In this document: in pieces, positions 13,276-25,300 of the stretch
How the letters are laid out: each line of letters begins with the position of its first letter
Numbering within the stretch: position 1 is the stretch's first letter
Assembly (NCBI RefSeq): GCF_040939455.1
Contig: NC_134111.1
Location: 57,616,501-57,680,500 of the forward strand
Direction: 5' to 3'
Source of the DNA: Microcebus murinus
Lineage: Eukaryota; Chordata; Mammalia; Primates; Cheirogaleidae
DNA: 64,000 nucleotides
Notes under the pieces: model-generated
Seen by the model: the letters and a program-made list of their open reading frames with translations, nothing else
Told to the model about the DNA's origin: nothing
The model's database searches: none
Position numbers and translations under genes: made by a program

Positions 13276-13665
13276 TTAACCACTTCAGTACCAGCCTCGA
13301 CTATCGTCGATAGCCACAGATGAACCTCAACTTTAGCTGACAGCCGTGATATGAAGGCGCACAGCCAAGCGTTGACTTTAGCCGACAGCTGACTTTTCTA
13401 ATTTTTCATTTATCAAAATAAAATTGTGAACATTTAAAAATAACGTAATAAAAACATATATATGTATATGTTACCTATTCTGATTTACATTACAAGTAAA
13501 GCTGCCTGTAAAGTAAAACAAGCTTTCAGTCCTTTAAAGCTTTCCTCATCACACAAGAGCAAAACGGATTCGCGGTCAACGCACAGTACTAACTATCCTG
13601 CGGACTGTGAGTGCCAGCTGTGGGCAAGGTTTTGCGGCCGGTGAGCGTGGTCCCGAAGTGGTTAA
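13276..13665. mobile_element. non-autonomous piggyBac-type transposon
   Basis: The element is bounded on both sides by TTAA (13276-13279 and 13662-13665), the target duplication of piggyBac transposases. Its ends are inverted repeats: 15 of the first 19 bases match between 13280-13298 and the complement of 13643-13661, starting CCACTTC. The 382-bp interior has no usable open frame, so it would have needed a transposase in trans. Three diverged copies of a 22-base unit sit near the left end (13295, 13325, 13370), the first containing a CTATCG/CGATAG palindrome. CpGs are frequent at both ends, unlike the surrounding DNA, which points to a young insertion. PiggyBac activity has been described in mouse lemurs. 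Assignment to a particular family needs a library search. Confidence 0.82.
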
Positions 13666-13814
13666 TGTGCATTTATACTTTCCCCTCACAAGCTTGTAAC
13701 CAGGGAAAACTCTTCCCTATTCTGTCTTTACTTCTCAAGAGAAAAGACAGCTATATCAAATCCAACTATTTCAAACTACTTTCAGGACCACAGAAGAATG
13801 TTCTAACACTGAAC

Positions 13815-14105
13815 ATTCATATGGCTTTTCCATTTACTTAGGACGCTCTTTGTACCTTCTTCACACTGAAGGTCTATCCATCTTTCAAAGGCATAGGGCA
13901 TAACCCCTCAGAGAATCCCTCCCGACTTACCTGGTCTGGAGGAGATGTTTCTCTTGTCCCAGTGCTCAATACTTAGTACCCTATATCCTAATGATTTATT
14001 TTCTTGTCTCCTTGAGAGCAGGGACCATGTCATTTATCTTGCTTTTTGGCATGTAGTGATTAATCAGTAAATGTTTACTGAATACCCACCTGAATGAATG
14101 GATAT
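13815..14105 (+). mobile_element. L2 3'-end fragment
   Basis: Sense L2. A 'catctttcaaaggcatag' region is followed by 'gtctccttgagagcagggac', then 'gtaaatgtttactgaatacc' and a terminal 'tgaatgaatgga'. The order and spacing match the L2 3' UTR, though diverged. Confidence 0.75.
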
Positions 14106-14289
14106 CTATCTTTTCATTTTAAGGCTACCCTTGACATCCATTTTACCCAGAATTGACATTAGCAACATATTGGTATAAATAGTGTTGGTTACTCTCACCT
14201 CTCCACAGCTGGGGCAGTCACTGGGGACATGGACAAACAGTTACGAGTTCTTGTCCCTTGTTCATTTAATGTTAGACACTTACTTCGTG

Positions 14290-14620
14290 TGACCATGACA
14301 ATGGTTATTTCACAAACAAGTACTGAATCCCTGCTATTTGCCTGACACTAAGGAAACAAACATAAAGATGTCTTTGTTCTCAGGAGTTTAGAACTGAGTT
14401 GAAATGAACATTAAGACAAATAAACAGTGTTCCAGTGAAAGTCTGTAATATAAGGACAGAAGAAAGAGCATTATTCCCTGCCTTAGGAAGGTCAGAAAAA
14501 GCTTCTACCAGAGGCTAACCTCTAAGCTGAGTTCTCCAAGACAAGAGAAGTGGTACTTCTAGGAAAGAAAACAGTATGTACAAAAGTATAAAAGGGTGAA
14601 ATTGCTGTAATGCTCATGGC
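14290..14620 (+). mobile_element. diverged old repeat beginning with an L2-like 'tactgaatccctgctatttgcc' phrase
   Basis: The segment 'acaagtactgaatccctgc ... ttagaactgagttgaa ... gacaaataaacagtg' follows the outline of a very common old mammalian repeat with a purine-rich continuation ('agaaaaagcttctaccag', 'taagctgagttctccaag'). I would place it with the element at 53940-55100, but I do not know its library name. Confidence 0.45.
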
Positions 14621-16299
14621 TTGCCTGAGAGTCAACCAATTCTCTTCCAGCTCAGGCAAATACCTGTGAAATTGGAATAATAATTTCCTTCTTATAGCAG
14701 TGTTCTTCCATGGGGCTATAATTTATTATAAGGTTAAGTTGGATTTAATGAAGATTTAATATTTTAATACCATTTTTTGGAAATTTGTCTCCACTGCATT
14801 CAAAGGCAAAATCTCTTTGTGGTAGGAAACTATTCAATTCATTTACTGAAGACTCCTGTTTGTCTCTGATGAAGGAGCTAGTGCTGAAGTCGAATCCATG
14901 AGTCAGTGGTTATGAGTCACTAGAAAGCCTGATACTGGTCCTCAACCATCTGTCTTCGGTTATGCCAACAGCAAGATGTGAAGAAGGAAGGTAGCAGCTA
15001 CTAGGTCCTGCATCTTCCACCTCTATACCTATCTTCAACGATTCCATGCCAAACTCAAAATGGCATGAGGTTCATGTAGAGGAACTTGGTAGATCTTCCT
15101 GATATTAATGCTATCAGTAAAATGGAAGCCTTTAAACAAAATCTAGTGCTTCAAAAGTGAAGAATATAGTAAACAATAAAACAAGGTGCCTTCACATAGT
15201 GAGAAATGAAATAATATTCAAAGTGCACAGTGACCTCAATAAATTATTTCCAATATAAGGTATTACATTATCATAAGTCCCCTAAAAAGCACTTGGAACA
15301 CCATGGGTACCAAATAAATTTTTGTTAAATCAACATATCAGTGGGTGCTGGGATAGAGAGATTATGAGAATAAAATTAGTTCAAGATGAAGTCTTTGTTT
15401 AATAGGAAGTAATTCAGTTGTAGCTTAAAAGCAGTAGGGAGACAGACAGAGAGAGGCAGTACAAAAGTAATTCAGTACCATCACAACAACTTTGTGATTC
15501 ATCCTGCAGGGATGAGACTTCCTCATGAAGAATTATGGAATGCCCTTGAGGGAGAGGGAGCAGCGTGGGTGAGCCTCCCTCCATTGGGGAAAGGGATCCC
15601 AAGAGCATACTACAAAGGTCCTTCAGCATGCCATGTGCATATTCTTTCTAGGTTTCTGATAGCCATGACAGATTTTATGGACAAGACTTGATTCCATGGT
15701 TGCCTCCAGTTATATGATAATCCTAAACATCACCATGACAGTAGGGTCTCTGATTCCTCTTTTTTTTTCTGTCCTTGCTTCCTTTTTATGCCAGAGTTCG
15801 CCTGGCCAATCCTAACTAGTGCTATACAATCAGGTAAGTCAGAGTCACAATATTGTATTTGATTTGAAAAAAATGAACACATTTTTTTCTTGATTTATAA
15901 ATTCTGAAGTTTGTATTTCGGGAAGTGACCATCAGAGATTAAATTTGAAACATCTGATTGTCATTTTCATCATTGCCTTTCTAGCCATAGACACTTTAAT
16001 TAGTGTGGCGAAAAGCAGCATGTTGACAGGCTGCCAAAAATGATCTTATGCTGCTTTTGGTAGAATAGCAATGAGAGACAGGAGGTCTTAGGTGCTTGAG
16101 AACAAAGTGTCCCTTAATGATGTGTTGGTCCTGAATTCTTCCACATATCCTTTTGGGTAGAAGAATTCAGGGATTCAAATCTGTGCAAGGATAAGAATGA
16201 GATAGTTTTAAATTTTTTTAATAAAGTCTGTCCATGTCACCTCAGAAGTGGTTCATTCACTTTGACATTTTAGCTTTTTGGTCCTGCTGTTTCCTCCGC
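14621..16299. other. no feature recognised
   Basis: I see no family or exon. Overlapping open frames on opposite strands at 15414-15629 and 15494-15691 are mirror shadows of a moderately GC-rich patch, not genes. Confidence 0.5.
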
Positions 16300-16500
16300 T
16301 GAATATTATCCCTCTGCCTTGCCCTTTTGCTCCCATTTATTCAAATTCTGTCCAATTACTCAAATGCTATTGATTTCTCATGGCCCAGCATAAGTCTATG
16401 AAGCTGTCTCTGATTATTCAAGTTTATGCTGATTATTCACTTCTCTAAGCAGCTATTATATTTCTTGCTTATGGTACATTGTATTTAATTTGTAGTATAT
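16300..16500 (+). mobile_element. possible L2 fragment
   Basis: The phrases 'ggcccagcataagtctatgaagctg' and 'cacttctctaagcagctattatatttcttgc' fit the L2 3' UTR layout, but divergence is high. Confidence 0.4.
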
Positions 16501-16649
16501 CCTGAATTGGTTTGTATGTTTGATGGTCAGCTTTTATAATTGAAAAACACAAAATTATACAAGTTTCATATGTTTCATAGTATTTAATAAGATCATGTTC
16601 ATTTCTAGACATTTAGTTTTAATGAAATGAATTCTTAGAGATCAACAAC

Positions 16650-16860
16650 AACAGTATCTCATACTTGTAAAATTCTTTTTATATTTCAAAACATTTTCAC
16701 ATATATTATTTCATTTGATTCTTAAAGTAACCTTGTGGTGTATGCAGAACAGATAATATTATTTTCATGTAAACATACACACAAAAGCTAATAGTAATTG
16801 GATGAATTGACAAAAGTCCCAAATTTGTGTACATTAGAGCTGGGGTTAATTGATAGTTCT
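16650..16860 (-). mobile_element. MIR-type SINE, antisense
   Basis: The run 'acattttcacatatattatttcatttgattcttaaagtaaccttgtggtg' followed by a parallel of the MIR core matches antisense MIR. It is interrupted and diverged. Confidence 0.6.
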
Positions 16861-19800
16861 TCTGACATGTAATATTCAAGGAGAAATATGTCTAGCCTCA
16901 TTGCAGAGTGGTTTATTGAACTAATGTTAGCATTTAACCAATGAACTTGACTTTGGACATTTAAAAGGACATTTCTTGACTATGAAAAGTCAATGAGAAA
17001 GTTTTATGTAGCTCTAAGAAGGAAATGCTTATAGGAGTTCTTGCTCAGTTCACTCAATTAGGAAAAACTTGAAAGTTAATTTGAAGATACCCCAATTTGT
17101 CTTATTATTATTTTTTCCCAAGAAATTAAAGAAAGATATGTATGTAATTTCCAGGTCAAAATAGCACCAGATGTGTGTGATATAAATGGTAAATTGTGGC
17201 TAGAGCTTTCCAAATGCTACACTTAAGAAAATATATCTTATTAAATACATATTACCCAAGATGTATTAGACATAGATGGCACACAGTAAAGGTTTTTTTA
17301 AGGAGAAGACAAATGAAAAACAGAAGTCTAGGGCCTTTTGAAAATAGGAATTAGATGGGAAGTGGCATTTAAAATAAAAATCTATATCAATTTTAACTGA
17401 TTTTTAAAAATCTGTTTTAATATGTTGAGGTTATTTTAGCTATAAGTACATTACATACCGAAGTTTCTCTATATAAAATTCAACACAATTACTGTCCATA
17501 GTGCTCAAAACATGGACCAATTCATCATCCCAAAGATTTTTTTGACATTGAATCTTACTCTGAACAAAGAGGATGCCTTTTGTTGGGTTATTCCATCTCT
17601 TTCGGCTGAGGACTATAATAGCTTTAATCTCCCTTCTGGCAAGAGCTATCAATGAGTAGCAAAATTTTCTAATGCAGATTTCATGGCTTCCATTTCCCTT
17701 AGTATTATTCAAATGGAGGGGATAATTAGCAATTAGATTAGGAATAAAGAGAGAAGGATCAGCAGTTAGGTCCTGGAGAAATCATAAACAACATACTCAA
17801 ATCTCTAAATAATTTTGTTAGAATTATTCAATCATACAATAGATAGCTAACAAAGTCATTGACTATCAGTAAGCTTGAACTTCTCATTTTCAGAAGAGGA
17901 GACAGAGAGGTTAAGAATTATCCTCAAGAACAAAACTATGGATATTGTTTGAACCTCAACTACAAACTTGGACTTATTTCTAAACTTGTATGCCCTTCCA
18001 AATGTTCCCCTGAAAAATGATTGGCAATCAAATTGTGTTTTCAAATATTGTATGTTTTGTCCTCCTTAGATAGACACAATCCTCATTGGAATTTTATTAC
18101 AAACCCTTATGCACATTATAATTCCCTATTGTAGCATTACTTGTATTTACAAGTTTACATTCAATTACACAGTCGATGGATGGATGTTGATCTCCCTTCT
18201 GTGGGCTGAAAGTTACATAAATGACAAGAATTTCTTCTATTTCTGCACATAATACATTGATATATTGACATATATAAATAAATAATCTTGTAGTAGTTGT
18301 ATATATCAAAGACTGTTAGTGGTACAATAAAGAAAAAAAATTGCTTAACTCAAAATTTCTCGAAGCTACTTGAACAGAATCCCCACTTATTTTTAAATTT
18401 AACATTGTTATCTTGCTTTCATCACAAATAGATTCAACTCCTTGAGTTAGATGAAAAACATAGGGAACATAAATTTATAATGTGCATTTTAAATGCTATT
18501 TTTTCCTCTTTTTTTTTTTTTGCTCTAATTTACATGAACCCTTATTATACAAAAGCAAGTGAAGTTTACATATACTCATTAAAACTGAGTATGGGAAAGT
18601 TATCAACACCAAAATTCTTGGTTAATTTGGGGTTAACATTTTTATATACATTAGATGTAGTCACATAGTTAATAAATGCTAAGTCTTATACTGTAAAATA
18701 TTGCCTCATGTCCTTTTGAGATTCTACTGGAACATAAAGTTTGCATGCCAACACATACTTGGCCTCAGTTACCTAGAAAGCAGGCTTAAGTGCTGTTACT
18801 TTATTAGAGGGTGCAAACTCAGAGAACAGAAGTGAGGTATAAGGGTGGTGAAGCAGGAATGAGAGAGACCAGTAGGAAGATGTCTAAACAAGCTGGGCAG
18901 CTCACCCGATCCAGGAGCCATAACTAGTGTGTCTTGGGACCTTCCCTGTGGGGGAAGGGACGAGGGTGAATAATGTTCCACTATTTCCAACTTCCCACTG
19001 GTTAAAAATGTATCCCACTTTTGAGTTGTGCATACTGGGTACCAAGTGTGGTTCAGTGGGGCTCCCCTCTCCACAGCAAAAGGAAAGCCCTGGGGACAGT
19101 GAAGAGAGAGACAGGACTTAAGGGGATGCCATGCGTGTGAGATGCTCCCAACAACGAATTGCACCCATGTGAGGCTGGTGGAGCCCACTCAGAGATGGGC
19201 CCTGTAGTTGTGTCCAGAACGAAAGACAGCTGTGGCTGAGAGACTCGGAAGGGTGCATAAGCGTGTCTGATACATCTACTGGTAATGGTATAGCCAGAAG
19301 TTAAAATGTAAAATCTCTCTTTTGGTATTCTTTTTTTTGTGGCTCGTCTTCATTGTAAAGCTGGAATTTTGATGCAGACATTATTAGTAAGGACAACCGA
19401 AATGTCCTATCAAAATGTAAAACTTTGATGACACCTGCCAAGTGAATAACATTAACTGAGAGTTTCTATTCTAGTACATAACTCTCTCATGCTTCAAACT
19501 CATAGAGTGGTGCTTACAGAACACAGAGAGTGGAGAGCCCAGCCGTCCCCAGGCCCTCTAACTGTTCCTTGAACCTGGGCCAGAAGCATTAACCATCACC
19601 GGTGGTGGTGAAATATCACTCAGCTTTAGTCTGAGAAGCTCGCCCCAGGGACAGTCACAGCTTGTTATCTATGGACTTGTGTTTCAATTTTTGTTTTGCT
19701 CTAAAAGCTCATGGGAAAAGGCCTTTGGCTCTAGCCTTAAAACTTACTTTAACACAGTTCCTCTTGGAACAAAGATTTTTATCTTTTTTTTTTTAACCTT

Positions 19801-21324
19801 CCTTGTTGTTATTTGAAAGGAGAAAAGTCAGAACAGAACATAAGTAAGAACTAAGATAGGGGTAGTCAATTAGACCTTCCTTAGGTTTGTTGTATTGTCT
19901 TTTTCTCTTTGAGAAATTTGACATTGATATGATCATGTTGCATTTCTGTAATACACACTTACCATACATGCCACACAATGTAAAACTATGTGTAATCTTC
20001 CAGCATTTTATTTAAGATGAACTTTCCAATTTAGAATTAGTGCATATTTATCTGTAACCTAAATCACATGAGAAATAAACTTAAACAGAACCAAAGTGAA
20101 GTTATAACAGTGTCATATGTCATATCATATATCAATTTAGCCATTTATAAAAAATTTTTTATAGAAACTGCAAATAGGTAATTTGCCTATAAAATAGAGG
20201 TATTCAGATAAAAAATGTCAGAATTAATCATAAGAGTCATTCTACATAGTGTTATCTACTTAGCATTTGAGAGGATCTATCTTAGAGTCCCCTAATGTGT
20301 GTTGCATGGTTAAAATGTGGGGTACAAAAAGAAGATGATGTTGTCGATATGGTAGGTATTTTGAAATCCAATTAAATTATACAGACAACAGAGATGAAGT
20401 CCCAGCTGTAGGGACCAGTGAGAGAGAAGCTTTGATTTCTTGTATGGCAGTTTGACTAGCTCCTCAATTTTTTGGAAAACCCTTCCTGATGAATGGCACA
20501 TGTCTGCACAGCAGCTGGCTACAGTCCAGGTCTGTGACCAGAGACTAGTTGTTTTCTCACGTGGAACTCAGACCTGCGACTTGGCTGCTTTAGCACTCTT
20601 CTCTAACAAAAGCAACTGTCCTGGCTGCAGCCCACAGGAAATTCCTGAGGGTATGTCCTGATCCTTTATAATTACAAAATGAAAATATGTCCATCAGAGG
20701 TCTCCCTCCAATCCTAAATAAAGAGAATTCTTGGATGATTTTTACGTCTCTGTTTCAACTGCCAAAAGTATGTCTTCCTAATAGACACACTTAGTGTTTA
20801 TTTGGCAGCATGCTATGAAAGTTGCACTGCAAGTTTTTCCAAGTATGGACAAAGTACATAATCCAATATTTTAGACCACCACCTTGAATATAGTTGAGAT
20901 TCTCTAGTGCAGATGCATTAAAAATCACCTTAATTCCTACTAAAGAAAAAAGAGATCTTTTGAATTGCTCTTGGAAGCTTGCTCCATAGTGCATGATTTC
21001 ATCCATGGCATTAGTCCCTACACATTGTAGATGGCCACAAATACATGTTCTTAAACTTATTTAAGTAACTGCTTGAATCAAAGAAGCAGCATTCTTAAAG
21101 CAGTGCCATTTTTTGCCCTTGCTATTTTGAGATGGTGGATGTGAAAGGACTTTTAAATGTGTGCAAGTGCTGTATGAACATGTGGGAATACTATCATTAA
21201 AAGCTATCTGTCCATATTTTTTGCTGAGAAAAGGCTTTAACATCTCCATCTGAAGAAGTTAGAAAATGGGTGTAAATCACAGGCTAAAAGTGTCGTATCT
21301 GCTATTGTGTAAGGTAAGAGTTCT
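16861..21324. other. 4.5 kb largely unassigned DNA
   Basis: Mostly AT-rich. A weak antisense MIR scrap lies at about 17880-17970. A GC-richer patch at 18780-19270 carries overlapping frames on both strands (18796-19188 minus, 130 codons; 18927-19121 plus) without a recognisable domain and may be an unrecognised repeat. No exon with convincing splice context was seen. Confidence 0.45.
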
Positions 21325-21425
21325 CTAAACTTTTTTATTTTTATTTTTAGTTATCATGGATACCAATAGTTGTGTATCTTTATAGTTATATGTGATGTTT
21401 TGATACAGGCATACAATGTGAATTA
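21325..21425 (-). mobile_element. L1 3'-terminal scrap, antisense
   Basis: A T-rich start (poly-A complement) is followed by 'gttatcatggataccaatag' and 'gatgttttgatacaggcatacaatgtg', the antisense 3' terminus of an old L1. The copy is cut to about 100 bp. Confidence 0.7.
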
Positions 21426-21469
21426 ATCCAATTGGGGTATAAACTTTTTGTAGAAACAACGAAATTAGG

Positions 21470-21612
21470 ATCTCTTGCACTTCTTATTAAAATGCTTATT
21501 TCTGGGCTCTACACCTTAGACGATCTGCATCAGAACCTCTCAGACCTAAATATATGTATTTTAAGTGAGCCTGTGGTTTTCTGTGCAAATCAAAGCCAGA
21601 GAATCACTGCTC
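21470..21612 (-). mobile_element. MER5-type hAT element, partial
   Basis: 'cttatttctgggctctacacc', 'tctgcatcagaacctct' and a terminal 'agagaatcactgctctag' match a Charlie-type non-autonomous element of the MER5 group. The left inverted terminal repeat is not visible. Confidence 0.55.
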
Positions 21613-22058
21613 TAGGAGAGTCATGTTCTCGGTCCTCCTTCCCCTGTCATTGAAGGACTAGAAATGCAGCTAGTCACATCCCGTGACATTTTGCAGGGCA
21701 GGACGATGAAATTCTCTGCAGTGTTATAAGCTAGAGGGTTAATATTTGAATTTTTTTTCCCTCTAATGAGAGTAGCAAGAGGGCTCAGGCTGCTGCCTCT
21801 GAAGAGAGCTTGGCCATCCCTCCCACTGTCTTGGGACTCTGACCACGTGAGGACGATGGAAAGAGACCCTGAGGTTTGCAGCCGAAGTCCCAGCTAGTCA
21901 TGCTGTGCATTCCATGTCCTGCATTTTCCTTGGTGCCAACATTTCTCTCTCCAGCATCAGAGGGGATACAATGGAAGTGGATGGCAAAACTGGAACCTAA
22001 TGTCATCAAAACCTAAGCTCAGGGGATTCACATATGGGGAGAGATCATTATATTTAGG

Positions 22059-22236
22059 CAATGGTTCCCAAACTTTGGCATACATCAGAATCACCCTGAG
22101 AGCTTCAACACAGACTGCTGGGCTGCACCCCCAAAGGTTCTGATTCAGTAGGTCTGGGATGGTCCCAAGAATCTTTATTTCTAACAAACTTCCAGGTGAT
22201 TCTGCTAGTCCACAAACTACACAGTTAGAACCACTA
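22059..22236 (+). mobile_element. MER5A-type hAT MITE, near full length
   Basis: Both hAT-like ends are visible: 'caatggttcccaaact' on the left and 'gttagaaccactag' on the right. Between them lie the diagnostic 'catcagaatcaccctgagag', 'ggttctgattcagtagg' and 'aacttccaggtgattctg'. The length of about 178 bp is close to the usual size of about 189 bp. It is a non-autonomous DNA transposon fossil. Confidence 0.88.
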
Positions 22237-22658
22237 GTTTAAAGCAAGCCTCCAACTGCCAGCACAGCTGAAACTGGCATTCCAGTCAAAATACTAAAAG
22301 AAATGTAAAGTTCTCCACTAACAGGATGAAGCTCACCACAAAACAAACACAGATGTATTGTGCAACTTTATTTTTTATTTTGTTCTGTTTTGATTTTTGA
22401 ATTCTAATGTCAAGCTCTGAAAGTTACTGCCTATTTGATTGCCCAAGGTTTTCTCATTCTTTACCTTACTCTGGGCACTTTTACTGTATTTGGTCAGAAG
22501 CAACCCTGCCAGATTCACCTCAGGGAACTCCAGTGGATTTTCTGCAGCCAATTTGACTCATTCCAACCATGTGCTCTTAATTTATTCATAATATAAATCA
22601 TGGTCGTCAGAATTTTGTGTGTAGGAGAGTTGAAGTGAAGCCAAAACAAAAGACCACA

Positions 22659-22659
<1 letters not shown>

Positions 22660-22695
<36 letters not shown>

Positions 22696-22714
22696 GCACG
22701 CACGCACGCACACA
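22660..22714. repeat. compound (AC)n-(CGCA)n microsatellite
   Basis: An AC run passes into CGCA tetranucleotide units at 22691-22710 and back to AC. The CpG inside the tetranucleotide units is notable because CpGs decay quickly in old repeats. Confidence 0.95.
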
Positions 22715-24140
22715 GCATCCAGGGTTCTTCTGCCACTTTCTTTCCTGATCTGGCCTCTCAGACACCATTAGCTAAATCTTCAATTATAATTGTCCACTTG
22801 AGAAACATAGAGCGTGGCAGAGTTAAATAGGAACAAATAAAGAGGGATGGGGACCTTATTATACTGAGTACAAGTCATAAAACTGGGTGGAAATAGAAGT
22901 AGAATTTGATGGAATTATCATGCACACAAAGAGCTGGTAGGAAATACAAAGATCCACGTCTGCAATACGTTGGCTCCAAGAACTGTGTTTGCTCAGAAGC
23001 CGAGAGTATCCCAGTGACGGGTGAAAAGCATTCTGAATTTGTCATGTGAACCGACAACTGTTATTGGGGTTTTGAAAGAAAAATCTCAGAAATGAAACTC
23101 ACTGAGGAGTGGAATCAGCTTAAAATCCAATTTTGTATCATGTGCTAAGAGTAGGAACTCCAGGGAAAAGTAAGAAAAGGGAGTAAAGAAAGTATAGCAG
23201 TTTTAACCCTTCCCATGGTGGAAAAGACATCAACTTCAGAAGCAGGCCAAGCTTAATAAACTCAGCTGGACCCAAAAATGTAGGGACATACTGGAAAAAC
23301 AGGAGGGGAACACCAGACGATACAATCTCTTCTCCCACAGAAGTCTTTGGGACAGCTCTTAGGTGACTTTCCCCTGGCTCAGGGATGGCTAAGGGACGTT
23401 GAGATTGTCCTTTCACCAGACATAGTACTAAGGCTCCAGGAAGAATTTCCTACCGCTGTTCTTGATGACCTACAATCCTTGGTCTTGCTCTTTCTACATC
23501 ATAGACTAAGCTTTGGAATGGGAGTATGTGCAGCCCTGTTTGGGTTTGGCTCATTTGCAATGACCACACTTGGGCAAAAGTCCTCATCTGTTCACTGTGG
23601 ACCCACACAGACATACACCTGGTTCACACCGGCATGCTGGCATTCCACATTGCAGTTCAGAGCTTGGGGGCTGTTTCTCAACTAATATTAGTTCCTTTGC
23701 TTTGTCTTATCTTCTAATTATATGTTTTATCCAGAGGCCTTTCAGGGATGAGTGTTTTGATCAAGAACAAGTTCTGAGTGTCAGAATATTTATTGCCATT
23801 GCATTTTAACATTTCCTTAATTCACTTTGCTTAGATTCTTTCCTAGATTCTTTTTTAATATATATATATATTTTTAATTATAATAATATTCTTAGAGTCT
23901 ATTGAGAAACCCTACAGTTTTAATTTCCTAAGACTTTGGTACAGGAAAAATGAAAATAAAAATTATCATTTGCTCCTCTCAGAAAGTTTCATTCTTATGA
24001 GTCCATCACTCACCTGATTCTATCACATATTTGCTAGCGCCCAGTGCTATTGTTTTTCCATTAAGAAAAATACCATACATTTTCCTTCCATCTACCGAAA
24101 CTCAAAGATAAATCTCTCCCTACACTTCAGCACTTACAAA
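22715..24140. other. no feature recognised; includes a 112-codon frame
   Basis: Unassigned DNA. The plus-strand frame at 23347-23685 has some internal hydrophobic runs but no known motif, and two other frames overlap it in the same interval, which argues for low stop density rather than coding. AT-only runs occur at about 23855-23890. Confidence 0.45.
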
Positions 24141-24296
24141 TGTAGGATGCTCAGTTAAATTTAAATTTCAGAAAAATGACCAGTCATGTTTTTAGTATTA
24201 GTATACCCCATGCAATATTGGGGATATATTAATATTTATGTAAAAGATTATTCATTGTTTCTCAGAAATTCAAATTTAACGGGGCATCCTATAATC
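24141..24296. mobile_element. MER53-like palindromic MITE
   Basis: The two halves are inverted copies of one another. 'ggatgctcagttaaatttaaatttcag' on the left pairs with 'ctcagaaattcaaatttaacggggcatcc' on the right, around a centre near 24220 ('catgcaatattgggg'). This is the layout of MER53, a fully palindromic DNA-transposon derivative. Confidence 0.85.
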
Positions 24297-24339
24297 TGAC
24301 CCCCTGATATTAGATCTCCACAATCTATTAATATATCAA

Positions 24340-24508
24340 TGACACTCAACCACTGCTGCACACTAAATTCACCTGAGGCACTTATAAATAAAACTCATGC
24401 CCAGGCTCCACCCTAGATGAATTGAATCAGATTCTTTGGAGATGGAGTGCAGGAAAGGGTCTTATTTTCAATGCTCCCAGGTAATTCTATTGTGCAGCCA
24501 GAGTTATC
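24340..24508 (+). mobile_element. MER5A-type hAT MITE
   Basis: 'cacactaaattcacctgagg', 'ctcatgcccaggctccaccc', 'gaattgaatcagattctttgg' and 'atgctcccaggtaattctattg' follow the MER5A order. It sits 44 bp after the MER53-like copy, so two hAT-era relics are adjacent. Confidence 0.8.
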
Positions 24509-24670
24509 TCTGTTCTATTTCTCCCTGGTTATCTACAATTTTAAGTCTTTCTACCTTTCTAAACCCTTGGTTACTTTTTAACTCATTGAACACCCAAAGC
24601 CCAGATATTTGGTTGAGATAAAGGCCATAATCTTAATTCTTAAAGCAGCAAGGAAGTTTGTGAGTGGATG

Positions 24671-24760
24671 CTTGTGTGTGTGCACATGCGTGTGTGTGTG
24701 TGTGTGCGCGTATGTTTGTGTAAGTGTGCATTCATGAGTACGTGTGTGTTGTGTAGGGGC
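24671..24760. repeat. imperfect (TG)n microsatellite
   Basis: An interrupted TG-rich run with TGCG variants around 24671-24712 and further TG-rich sequence to about 24760. The minus-strand 85-codon frame over it (24578-24835) is a translation of this repeat and is not a gene. Confidence 0.9.
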
Positions 24761-24971
24761 AGAGTAAGAGCTAGAGTAAGGACCAAGTTCATGTGCTAGC
24801 GGATAGAGCTCCAAAGCATCATCTTTGAACCACACAACAGCGTACTTTGAGTTGTACTAACAAAACCGACAGGCCAGTGTCTACACTCACATGTGAAAGC
24901 ACATGTAAATTATCTGAATATTTAGTAGAAAAGGATTATTAACATCTCCATTCTTTAAGATTGGATTGTAA

Positions 24972-25300
24972 CTGGAACCCATACTACTAAGTGAAGTATC
25001 CCAAGAATGGAAAAACAAACTCCACATATACTCACCAGCAAACTGGTATTAACTGAGCAGCACCTAAGTGGACACATAGGAACTACAGTAATTGGGTATT
25101 GAGCAGGTGGGAGGGGGGAGGGGGGCGGGTATATACATACATAATGAGTGAGATGTGCACCATCTGGGGGATGGTCACGCTGGAAACTCAGACTTGTGGG
25201 GGGAGGGGGAGAAAGGGCATTTTTTGAAACCTTAACATTTGTACCCCCATAATATGCCGAAATAAAAAAATAAAATAAAATAAAAAATAAAGAAGAAAGA
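24972..25300 (+). mobile_element. 5'-truncated young L1, 3' terminus only
   Basis: Only about the last 330 bp remain. They begin inside the end of ORF2 ('ctactaagtgaagtatccc') and continue through a G-rich UTR segment (25106-25128), 'gtgcaccatctgggggatgg' and 'catttgtacccccataatatg', ending in an A-rich tail of AAAAT units. The same UTR occurs at 43100-43378 and, inverted, at 58410-58700, so it marks one lineage of L1, which I take to be strepsirrhine. Severe 5' truncation is the usual outcome of target-primed reverse transcription. Confidence 0.93.

Noticed and set aside
18796..19188. 130-codon minus-strand frame with a mirror frame on the plus strand
   Set aside because: GC-richer patch with shadows on both strands and no domain similarity.
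22660..22714. Possible Z-DNA or functional CGCA element
   Set aside because: Compound AC/CGCA microsatellites are common, and nothing else supports a function.
23347..23685. 112-codon plus-strand frame overlapped by two others
   Set aside because: Three overlapping frames are open in part of the same interval, which points to low stop density rather than coding.
24578..24835. His/Thr-rich minus-strand frame
   Set aside because: Translation of a TG microsatellite.
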